Origin: Temnopleurus reevesii
Taxonomy: Eukaryota > Echinodermata > Echinoidea > Temnopleuroida > Temnopleuridae
Length of the DNA stretch: 26,667 nt
Assembly: GCA_036244855.1 (NCBI GenBank)
Contig: BQKZ01002970.1
Coordinates: 66,750-93,416 of the forward strand
Direction of reading: 5' to 3'
In this document: in pieces, positions 1-9,010 of the stretch
Position numbering within the stretch: position 1 is the stretch's first letter
How the letters are laid out: every line of letters starts with the position of its first letter
The notes under the pieces: model-generated
Told to the model about the DNA's origin: nothing
What the model saw: the letters and a program-made list of their open reading frames with translations, nothing else
Databases searched by the model: none
Translations under genes and position numbers: made by a program

Positions 1-428
1 GGGGGGGGGGGGGGGTCTTTGGAGGCACTAGCCATGGGGTGGGAGATAGGGGCTACAAATTGGAGGTAAAAAGGTCACTAAATTTGCTGCTGTGAGAGTT
101 GCCAAAAGTTCAGGTCAGGGCATCTCAGAGGGTCTGTGTGTGTTAGGGAGGGAGGGGCTTGGAAGTACTAGCCCCAGGGTCAGAGATAGGGGGCGACAAA
201 TTTGAGGTAAAAAGCGTGCTAAATTTGCTGAGAAGGTTGCCAAAAAGTTCAGTTCAGAGCATCTCAGAGAGTCCGTAGTTGGGGGGGGGGGGCGGCTTTG
301 GAAGCACTAGCCTCATCTCCAGAGATAGGGGGTGACAAATTTGAGGTAAAAAGCGTGCTAAATTTGCTGAAAGTGTTCCCAAAAGTTCAGGTCTGGGCAT
401 CGATCTCGTAGGGTCTGATGTGTGAGGG
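1..428. repeat. Three-unit tandem repeat, period ~140 bp
   Basis: Three imperfect units begin near 16, 156 and 294. Each starts with a G-run, then a GGAAGCACTAG-like motif (21, 161, 300), then AGATAGGGGG, GACAAATTTGAGG, TAAAAAGCGTGCTAAATTTG, a CAAAAGTTCAGGTC segment and CATCTCAGAGGGTC. Spacing between matching motifs is 140 and 139 bases. Units 2 and 3 are closest to each other. The array is cut by the window start, so the true copy number is unknown. No coding frame runs through it. Confidence 0.9.
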
Positions 429-1347
429 CAACAAAAACATTGTTTTTGTTAGGCATAATATAATTTACTTATATCATAAGATTCTTTTCTATGAGTGATG
501 ATTCAGGTTTTCCAAACAGGTTTCTGGGTGCAAATACAGTCATTGCATATATCACTCATATTTTCAATAAACGACTTCAAACAAAGCTCTTGTTTTCTGT
601 AGTTGCCGATGGAATTGAAGGCTTGTTGGTTTTCAAGCACTGTGATCTTGTGAGGAAGTGCTTCCGATAAAAAGCCCCTCGGCAAGCTGACTCATTTCTC
701 ACCCCCTCTCTGATAATACTGTGACCCGTAGTGTTATAGAAGTTCATAGTGTGTGATTCTGTCCATCATCATGAATTGATCATCAATACAGTGAAACAAT
801 TAATTTATCAGAAATAGTTCTGACATTCTTACCATCAGTGATGCTCTTAACTGACATACTCACATACCACTTATTCGTGGGCATAAAAGGAAACCTAACA
901 TAGCAAGAAGGACATTGGCCATTGAAATGTTTGTTATGCATTTTCTAACTTTGGAGAATGTAGGCCTAATTATAATCATAACACGTTCAATTCTGGTCTA
1001 GCGCTTGGGTAAGCATACTGGTGTCTATAAAGATAATGGACGATGTAATGATATCCCCAATCATATTAACATGTTGACCACCTACTCTTTAATTTCTGTA
1101 TAATGTATTCCAAACATTCCAACATTTGCCAAAATTGACATGTACAACAGTCCCATACATGGTTTTCTCTGCAGGCTACACATAGATTGTACTTCTTACA
1201 TTACCAACGTGGAATACATTTTTTGTACCTTATGTAATCCTGCACCTTTTACCCATTATTTTTTATGAGTTTTTGGTCACGTTGATAAGTGTCTTGTTCC
1301 AACCTGGGATGGTTATGAGGGTGAAACAATTAACCTTGGACTGTCAA

Positions 1348-1365
1348 AGGTCAAAGTTCATGACC
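1348..1365 (+). promoter_or_regulatory. DR1-like nuclear receptor motif
   Basis: AGGTCA at 1348-1353, one spacer base, then AGTTCA at 1355-1360, followed at once by TGACC. Two hexamers spaced by one base are the DR1 arrangement bound by RXR, HNF4 and COUP-TF type nuclear receptors. Only the motif is seen; binding is not shown. It could also be part of an old repeat. Confidence 0.35.
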
Positions 1366-1594
1366 CCCTTCAGAAGGTAATGGCCTGGCCTGTATTGTTG
1401 CCCCTAGGTAGCAACTTGCACACAATTCATGCTCAAAATACAATGTTTTAGCATAATTCTGTCTAGCCTCAGGATTCATTGTCCATTCTGAATCTCAACT
1501 TCGATGTCACAACATCATTCAAAACAGCTTAAATACTTTTTTCCATGCAGTGTATTTCATGAAGGTTAGATGGACAATAATATGATATTATTCT

Positions 1595-1615
1595 AGGTCA
1601 TAAGGTCAAAGGTCA
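1595..1615 (+). promoter_or_regulatory. Triple AGGTCA half-site cluster (DR2 plus DR1)
   Basis: Three perfect AGGTCA hexamers lie at 1595-1600, 1603-1608 and 1610-1615, in the same orientation with spacers of 2 and 1 bases. This is a compact candidate nuclear receptor element about 230 bases from the DR1-like site at 1348. Function is inferred from the motif only. Confidence 0.4.
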
Positions 1616-2888
1616 TAATTATCACAATTTTTAGTTTATGTTCAGACTGAGGTAGCCCTGCAAAATCTGTCTGTCCAGCCAGACTGTCAAATGTATGCAA
1701 GTTATTGATTTGTTGACGGGGAGTGTTGAAACTGTAATGGCATTTATAGAATGGTGTGCAGTATTGATCAGATTAAATCCCCATTGTAGAACCCTTGAAA
1801 GGGATTCCGGTAATTAGAATGTAACTGAGACTGCTGCTGTCTGCCATAAGGGAACAGAAAGGTGTTCGGATGTCCTCAAATGTTTTTTTTTTAAGTGTTA
1901 GTTGGTCAGAAAAGTTTCTTTTTCATTAAATCTTTAAAATATTGTTAGTGCAATTCACACAAATTTATTGAGATTTTAAAACTAAGAATGGAATGAACAG
2001 CCAAAGATCATCTGAAAATGAATTTTCAGCTTGTATTCCAAATATTAATTCATGAGTATTCTTTGATTTTTTTTTAATTCAAGTGTAAATCTTAATATTG
2101 AAAAAAAAATCAAGCTGGGCCATTGTTAGAGAGTTGATCTGTGAAGTGCATCCAAAAATTATCTTTGCCCAATTAGAACCTTCCTGATACTTCTGCTGTC
2201 TGCTATAAGGTTGTTTAGCTGATCAAAAACATGGTTGCCTATTTGCTTTTTAGCTCTATTTCACAATGAGCATCTGTCTACATTTTAGAGCATGTTCACT
2301 TTAAATACTAATCTAAACTTATCTTGAGTTAAATATGTGTAAGAAATATTGGTTGTTTGATAGAAATAGTTCTGTCCCCGGAAGGTTGACCATCCCCAAG
2401 ACATCTAGAACATAACGATAAGTTGTAAGGAAATGGTCTACGCCCCCTTTAATTAGATCGGGAGCGGATATTGCAATATTGAAGAGGATATTTTGACTCT
2501 GCTATCCACCTCTAACCCTAATATTACCTGTTCAATGCAAGAAAGTTATTAACGTGAATGCTGTAACAGTCCTACCTCACTACATGTACATATAAGAAGT
2601 GCCCGAAATTCTTGTCGTAACCCTTTTTCCTGTGGCGCAATGCTTTGTATATTCTGTTGTATTTTAGCCCTATAAAATTTCATGATTTTTCAGTATTAAA
2701 AGGCCATTTCCCTGGTCCCAAAGAATTAATCATTGTCATGATAATGAGGTCCAAACTCATGAATAATGCAGATAGTCTAATGTACAATGATCATTCAAAA
2801 CAAAACAATAACACGCTGCTATTGTAAATGTCTTAAAATCAGAGAATGTGGCTAAAAGTTATTAAGTACGATGAAATATTGGCTTTTC

Positions 2889-3034
2889 AGGGAATAATTT
2901 TCCTTTTCACATTTGATTAGCAGTTTCAGACATTGAGGAAACTTTTCCAATTCTATACAATTCTATGTGAAAAAGTTGCTATGCTGCTAAAATGCATAGC
3001 AGAGTGCGATGCGATACCAGGAAAATTATTCTCT
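2889..3034. repeat. Short foldback, ~16 bp arms
   Basis: The left arm at 2889-2904 (AGGGAATAATTTTCCT) is complementary at 15 of 16 bases to the right arm at 3019-3034. A second small inverted pair, GCTATG and CATAGC, lies within the spacer near 2979-3000. The structure resembles a small foldback or MITE remnant. No target duplication was identified. Confidence 0.5.
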
Positions 3035-3095
3035 GCTTTTACATGTAGTTTTAGTTAAAGTTTGTTGATTTAAACAAGATTCCTGATACATGTGA

Positions 3096-3475
3096 CAAAC
3101 ATTTTAGAACAATTTCCAAGCAAAAAGAAGTTAGAATGATCTTTGCTTTCACATATTTCATTTGAAAATATATCCAAGTAAGAACCTGAACTTACCTCCT
3201 TTTGGCCCTAAGCAGTGTAACACTGTGAGTCATAATATGGCTGGCTTTGGTTGAAATGTTCCTCGGCTCAAAATAGACAGCCAGAAATGCAAACATTTCA
3301 GAGTTATTCTCAAGCAAAAGATGTTAGAATGATCTTTGCTTTCACATATTTCATTTGAAAATATAGTGTAAGAACCTGAACTTACCTCCTTTTGGCGCTA
3401 AGCAGTGTAACACTGTGAGTCATAACATGGCTTGCTGTGGTTGAAATGTTCCTCGTCTCAAAATAGACAGCCAGA
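3096..3475. repeat. 194 bp tandem duplication, two copies
   Basis: Copy one spans about 3096-3289 and copy two 3290-3475. Shared landmarks are TTAGAATGATCTTTGC (3131 and 3324), TAAGAACCTGAACTTACC, AAGCAGTGTAACACTGTGAG and GAAATGTTCCTCG. By eye the copies agree at roughly nine bases in ten, with a few substitutions and a 3 bp indel near the middle. There is no open frame across the unit. Confidence 0.9.
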
Positions 3476-4520
3476 CTGCTTTGCAAGTGTGTAATGATGC
3501 GTAGTTCGATAACCATTAGTACGAAATATGATGACAAAATGATGCATTCAGTATTCAATTAAGGAGCTGAATTTTAATTTGATAATATTAAGAAGGCCCT
3601 CTGTGCAACTGAACAGGATAGATAGCTGAAGTTGAACTTTCTTCCTGGGCAGTTACTGTACCCCCCCAAAAAAAAGTTACTTTGTCAATTTAAGTTAATT
3701 TATACAATGTACACATTCTATTGATTATCCATCATTTCATTGCTATTTTTGTTCCAACCGTTACAGCTGTTTTCATTTGATGTGTATTTACATGTACATT
3801 TCCCTTTTTTTTCCTTTTTTTTCTAATTTCAGCACGTCCATTAAATCTGAACATTTCCATATTCGTAGTACCGATGAACGTAATTGTTCTAAAGACAAGC
3901 TACTTTGATCATTGTTTCAAAATTGTATTTCCCCTGACAATACATGAACACTGTACACTGTAGCCTTTTGTGTTGCTTTTCCTGCTTTTGTAAAACCCAA
4001 AACTTGTATTTATTTCATATCCCGACCGTATTTTCATTTGTCAGTCGACTGTAAGTGTTCCTTAGACATTTTTAGAAGCATACAAGTAATTACCGCTTCC
4101 TTATTGTGTTTAGGCATAGAATTCGAAATGAATCTGAGACTAGACAACTGCCCCTGTAGACAGTGTTAATGTCTGTAATGGAAGAACATGTTAGTGCTGA
4201 TTTAATTACCTTATTGGCTCACGCCTTGGCTGTTTGTATGCCAATTATACTGATTTAACTAATGTGAATGACAACCTATCATTAGTGCAATTGCTATTCA
4301 GAAGGTATTGTCTGAATAGGGCATAAGTATAAAAAGAATATATAAAAAAAAAGTACTGCTGCAGTATGTTTACCAGCAGAAAGGCATAAAATCTTGCTTC
4401 TTGTATGCAATGTCTCATAGTAAAGCAGTCCCCAAAACGAAAAAAAAAGACCAGAAAATGAAACAAAGAAATATACAGACTATTAAGTAACAAATGACAA
4501 ATGAACAGAGGAATTACTGA
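3476..4520. other. Intronic sequence, no gene seen
   Basis: AT-rich sequence with homopolymer runs. A good acceptor-like signal (poly-T then TTTCAG) ends at 3832, but no convincing donor or conserved peptide follows. The 127-codon minus-strand frame at 4245-4628 runs into the foldback arm at 4521 and is hydrophobic through T/A-rich composition, so I do not call it. Confidence 0.55.
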
Positions 4521-5140
4521 GCCCTTTAAAGGGGAACCAGCCTTTGGAATTATCGTCCTCTCATTTAATGAAGAAAAATCAGATAAACAAACTGCGAAAA
4601 TTTGAGCAAAATCGTACAACCCGTTCAAAAGTTATGAATTTTCAAAGTCACTGAGATTTGACGATCCCTATCGCTGATGGGGATCCGTGCGATCGGCAAA
4701 TTCGACGGAATCTGTGACGTCATGTCGGACAACTCCTCATTCACTTTGTATATATAATTTTTAAAAAAATGGATGAATGTAAATTTTAGAATAAGGTTGC
4801 GACATCATTCTTCTCAAAATACATGCAGAATCAATCCAGAAATGCTATACCCCAATCGAAAATCAGCATTTTTTTTACTTTTCTGAAAAAAGCAGAAAAT
4901 GTGACAATTTGTATACAGAGTGAACGAGGTATTGTCCGACATGACGTCACTGATTCCGTCGTATTTGCCGATGGCACGGATCCCCATGAGCGGTAGGGAT
5001 CGTCATATCTCTGTGACTTTGAAAAGTCATAACTTTTGAACGGGTTGTCCGATTTTGCTCAAATTTTCACAGTTTGTTAATCTGATTTTTCTTCATTCAA
5101 TGAGAGTACGATAATCACAGGGGTGGGTTTCCCTTTAAAA
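4521..5140. mobile_element. Large foldback (MITE-like) element with TTAA edges
   Basis: The left arm (4521 to about 4755) and right arm (about 4912-5140) are long inverted copies of each other around a ~155 bp AT-rich centre. Matching landmarks include the ends (TTTAAAGGGGAACC left, GGTTTCCCTTTAAA right), TTTGAGCAAAATCG/CGATTTTGCTCAAA-like segments, the GGGGATCCGTGC/GCACGGATCCCC pair, and TGACGTCA in each arm (4715-4722 and 4942-4949). TTAA lies at both edges (4526-4529 and 5135-5138), which could be a target duplication or part of a TTTAAA-ended repeat. It encodes no protein, so it would be non-autonomous. Such foldbacks are frequent in sea urchin genomes. Confidence 0.85.
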
Positions 5141-5744
5141 ACCCAATGGCCAGTATGGAGTAGAGGATAGGAGTATATTGCTTTGATTGTTTTTAGTTAT
5201 CATTTCAAATAAATTATCTTGAATGATTTTACACTGGTATGGGAAATGTTATGACTTTTTAATTTTAGACAGGTTTTGATTTGTTATGGTCAGGATAAAG
5301 AAATTGATGTGAATCAAGCTGATGTAGTAAAGATTATTTTGCATGCATAAAATAAGTGTGAACGAAATTAGGAGATGATTCTCGGATGTGTTCTGGCATA
5401 TTTAGTCTGAATCTCGCAACCAAAGGCTAACCAATTGTATATCCTACAGACCAGAGTGCCTATGGATTCAGCACTAGGCAAACAATGTTTCCAGTTATAG
5501 GTGTGGGCTATGTGAATTCCCATACACTGTACATGTACATTTTTTGTGTGAGACAGTGTACTGGGGAAGAAAAATGAGGCACAACATATTTTTGTTTTTT
5601 TTTCAATAAGTTAGCAATCTCTTGGTCGATTTTATTCCAACAACTCCAGATGAAATAATTTGTTATGGAAAATTGTAGTATGAGGATAGCTTTAGCAGCT
5701 CACAACATACCTTACTGCCACCTTTTCCACAACTGATCCATTCC
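5141..5744. other. Intronic sequence, no gene seen
   Basis: AT-rich sequence without splice-bounded open frames. CTGTACATGTACA near 5527-5539 is a short palindrome of the kind scattered through the whole window. Confidence 0.5.
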
Positions 5745-5990
5745 TTTAAACCATCATCCAAGAAGCAAGAAGGGAAAGCCATTAGCCCCAATTACACCCG
5801 ACCATCCCAGCTATCTTGACACTATAGATGGTCCAATCAATGGCCTTTTGTTGATGCTAATTAAACATGAATGTTTTAAATGGCCTTGATGAGCTATGTG
5901 ATAAGGGCCTAATGGCGTCTGATGTTTAATTAAAGATGCCTCCCTTTTAAGGGCAGCTTAGGCATGTATATAGTCAGCCAATGTCTACCT
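5745..5990. promoter_or_regulatory. Candidate intronic cis-regulatory module
   Basis: A non-repetitive stretch dense in transcription-factor-like motifs. It has CTATCT (GATA reverse, 5811-5816), CCAAT (5833-5837), CTTTTGTTG (Sox-like, 5845-5853), TAATTAAA (homeodomain-like, 5858-5865), GATAAG (5900-5905) and TTTAATTAAA (5925-5934). The flanks contain CCATTAGCCCCAATTAC and CCTAATGG. Composition is more balanced than the neighbours. Motif density alone does not prove activity; conservation across echinoderms would decide. Confidence 0.35.
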
Positions 5991-6920
5991 ATTAGTCCAT
6001 GTTCCTCAGGGATTTTGCTTTTAATATTAGTTGGTCATTGAAGTAATACTGTATTAAAGCTCATTATGAGTTTGTCTGAGTATGTAAAAGCTGTTTGACC
6101 CATTAATGTGACTACTTGCTTGTACATAATCCCCATGGGTTTCGCTATTAATATTAGTTGGTCACTTTTTATGCAGCCATCTTAGGTGTTTTCTGCATTT
6201 GAAGAAATTATGTTTCAAAACTCATTGTAATTCAGATTATATAAAAGCTGTTTGACCCATTAATGTTTATTACTTGCTTGTACATAATCCTCCAGGATTT
6301 TGCTCTAATATATTGGTTGGTCATTTGTGATGCAGACAGTTTTATGCATTCAAAGTAATTATGTTTCAAAACTCATTATCATGAGTTTTATTCTGATTAT
6401 ATAAAAGTTGTTTGCCCCATTAATTTTTTTTCTTGTTTGTCTATAATCCTCTGGGATTTCACTTAGTTGGTCACTTTTTATGCAGCCATCTTATATGTTT
6501 TCTGCAATTGAAGTAATTATGTTCAAAACTCATTATCATGAGTTTAATTTTAATTATAAAGCTGTTTGACCCATTAATGTCAATACTAGTTTGTACATAA
6601 TCCTTTTTAATAGGGATTTTACTTGGCATATTGGTTAGTCAATTTTGATGCAGCCATCCTATGTGTTTTCTGCATATAAAATAATTATGTTTCAAAAGTC
6701 ATTATTTTGACTCATATTGTAATTCTGAATAAATCAAAGCAGTTTGCCCCATTGATTTTTTTACTTGTTTGTTCATACTCCTCAGGGATTTTATTGGGTG
6801 GTCATTTTTGATGTAGCCATATTTTATATATTTTTTTTTAATTTTACGTAATTATATTTCAAAAATCATCAGGAGTATAATTATGATTACATAAAAGCTG
6901 TTTGCCTCATTAATGTATAC
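5991..6920. repeat. Six-unit tandem array, period ~160 bp
   Basis: Six diverged units are seen. The motif CTGTTTGACCCATTAATG or a close variant occurs at 6091, 6248, 6408, 6562, 6740 and 6898, giving spacings of 157, 160, 154, 178 and 158. Other unit landmarks are TTAGTTGGTCACTTTTTATG, CAGCCATCTTA, TTTTCTGCA, AATTATGTTTCAAAACTCAT, CTTGTTTGTACATAATCC and CAGGGATTTT. Units differ by substitutions and small indels, so the array is old. It carries no coding frame. Confidence 0.92.
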
Positions 6921-7719
6921 GTGTTATACCCTTTTTCAGCAGCGTTTTAACAAGTCATTTTAAAACATTTCTACCCTCCCAAAGGACTTGCCAATAGAAA
7001 TTAACCATCAGCTAATATATGCCTTATCAGTTTTATTCCGAAATTACTTTCAATATTATACTTACCGTTTTAGATTTTCATGTTTTTAAGAGAAATGTGT
7101 GGACTTCTTTGACATTTAGAAGCAATATTTTATATTCAATATTTACAGATCTAATTTGACAGTTTTTCAAATGCCACATGAAATCTCAAGCATGGTAATT
7201 TTCTTCTCGAAAGGTTGGGATTAAAATAGTATCAAGATATATATATTGAGATAAGCAATTCTTTTTAAGGTGGAGAACATAAATATATGACAGATCCTAC
7301 CATGTTTCAAAAGTTTATGGACATTATATGTATTTATCAAGATTAAATCAGAATTAGCATTTTTCAGATTTGACAAGTACAGTAATATCTTTCCTTTTAT
7401 GAGATTACATGTACACCATTCCACCCCCATTAAAAGTAATGGATTGTATTTTGCCATGAAAGTAAAAATAAATCATACAGGTTCATTCTTTTCAGGTTCA
7501 TACATTGTACTTCAATACTGAATTTGTGTATATATCACGTAATTCATACGAACATTAATTATGATTCAGGTATTTTTTCTATTCCACTAATCCATGTTTT
7601 ATTCCATTTCTCTCAATATGATTCCGCCCATCCCCACCTAATCCCAAACCCCTCCTTCATTTCTTGTATAATTTCATCCCTCTAAATACCCCCTTCTCCG
7701 CTTCATTCCTCTCTGAACT
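6921..7719. other. Intronic sequence, no gene seen
   Basis: AT-rich sequence that becomes pyrimidine-rich from about 7560. The 78-codon minus-strand frame at 7221-7457 has no recognisable content and no splice context. Confidence 0.5.
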
Positions 7720-7768
7720 AAAACAACAACAACAACAACAACAATGACAACAACAACAACAACAATGA
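7720..7768 (+). repeat. (ACA)n microsatellite
   Basis: Runs of CAA/ACA trinucleotides, interrupted twice by an ATG-containing unit (CAATGA, CAATGAATAC). The interruptions indicate an ageing microsatellite. Confidence 0.95.
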
Positions 7769-8219
7769 ATACAATCTAACTATTTTTTTTGCCTGTTCCA
7801 TTCTCAATCTTCCCCAAATCCTCATTGCTCCTTGTAACAATAAATGACTAATATACAACCAAAATGATCTCTCGCTGTCTTGTTTCATAAAAAATTGGAT
7901 TTGTTGATTATGTTTCCAAACGTATTCTATTTAAATTTCTTGTTATAAAATGGCAAATATCACCCTCCTCTTCCCCTGTACACCTATCATTGTATATGAT
8001 GCATTCTCCATCAATAATCCTCCCATAAATCATTGCTTTAACAATTCACTTATCCATCCATCATTAATTAATTATTTCCATCATTCATTCATGTCTTTTT
8101 CATAATCCTTTCATGAACGATCCATGCATTTATTTGTAATGATTCATCACAAATTCTTCCTTTTTCAATTCTGCCATCATTTTATCTGTAAACAATAACT
8201 ATGTTCTCTCTTTTGATCT

Positions 8220-9010
8220 CTAACCTCACCACTTTCTCTGTCTCCTCTACTTTCATTTATTTTCCTTTCCTTTTTCATCTCCAATCCTTCTATTGAATCA
8301 TCCCTTTCTATCTACCCATTCTTTTTCTTCCTTCCCATTTCACCATCTCTCTTCCCATCTTTCTATCTTTGTCATTTTATCTTCTCCCTCTCATCTTCTT
8401 TTCGATTACTCCATCTCTCATCTTCTATTAACCAATCCTCCACCTCCTTTCCTATCACTCCATCTCTCTTCTGTTCCATCAACCCACTCTCCATCTTCCC
8501 TCCCCATCCCTTCATCTATTTTATCATCTTCCATTTTCCCATTCCCCCCCCCCATCTCTCAATCTCCATCTCCTTTGAATAACTTCATCTTTCACTTTCC
8601 ATTTACCCATCATCCAACACTCTTACCATCCCTCCATCTCATTCATCTTCCATTTACTCACCATTAATCTTCCTTTCAATTACTCCATCTCTCATCTTCC
8701 ATATACCAATCCTCCATTTTCCCTCCCATCACTCCATCTCTCATCTTTTTCCATTTACCAATCCTCCAACATCCTTACCATCTCTCATAATCCTCTACTT
8801 ACTCATCCTCCATTTCCTTCCTATCTCTTCATCTCTCTCATAATTTTTCATTCGTCTTCTATTTACCCATCCTCCAACATTCTTTCCATCCCTCCATCTT
8901 TCTGATCATCCTCTATTTACCTCATCTTCCATCTTGCTTCCCATCCCTCCATCGCTCTATCATCACCTTCCATTCACCCATCCTCCATCTCCTTTCCCAT
9001 CTCTCCATCA
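8220..9010 (+). repeat. Pyrimidine-rich minisatellite, period ~54 bp
   Basis: The + strand is almost entirely C and T, with the recurring words CTCCATCTCTCATCTTCC, ATTTACCAATCCTCC and CCCATC. The ACC/ACT-CATCCTCC word appears near 8706, 8758, 8811, 8865, 8919 and 8977, a spacing of about 52-58. The repeat is very imperfect toward its left end. The plus-strand frame at 8293-8667 is Ser/Pro/His-rich read-through of this repeat, not a gene. Confidence 0.8.

Larger units (their letters stand above)
429..2880. other. Intronic AT-rich sequence with no gene
   Basis: I see no exon with usable splice signals on either strand and no open frame with protein-like composition. The 60-codon frames at 503-685 (minus) and 2645-2827 (plus) have no recognisable content. 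The stretch includes AT-rich runs and two nuclear-receptor half-site clusters, listed separately. TAGGCCTAAT at 962 is typical of the echinoderm background. Confidence 0.6.

Noticed and set aside
3833..3890. Possible exon after a good TTTCTAATTTCAG acceptor
   Set aside because: The downstream frames contain no conserved peptide, and the only GT sites nearby are weak. It does not resemble the N-terminal part of an L27 domain.
4245..4628. 127-codon minus-strand hydrophobic frame
   Set aside because: Phe/Leu/Tyr richness follows from A/T composition; it overlaps the foldback arm and lacks any family motif.
5991..6920. CRISPR array
   Set aside because: Units are about 160 bases and diverged along their whole length, with no short exact repeats separated by unique spacers, and the context is an animal intron.
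8293..8667. 124-codon Ser/Pro/His-rich frame
   Set aside because: Read-through of the CCATCTCTCATCTTCC minisatellite, with no splice context.
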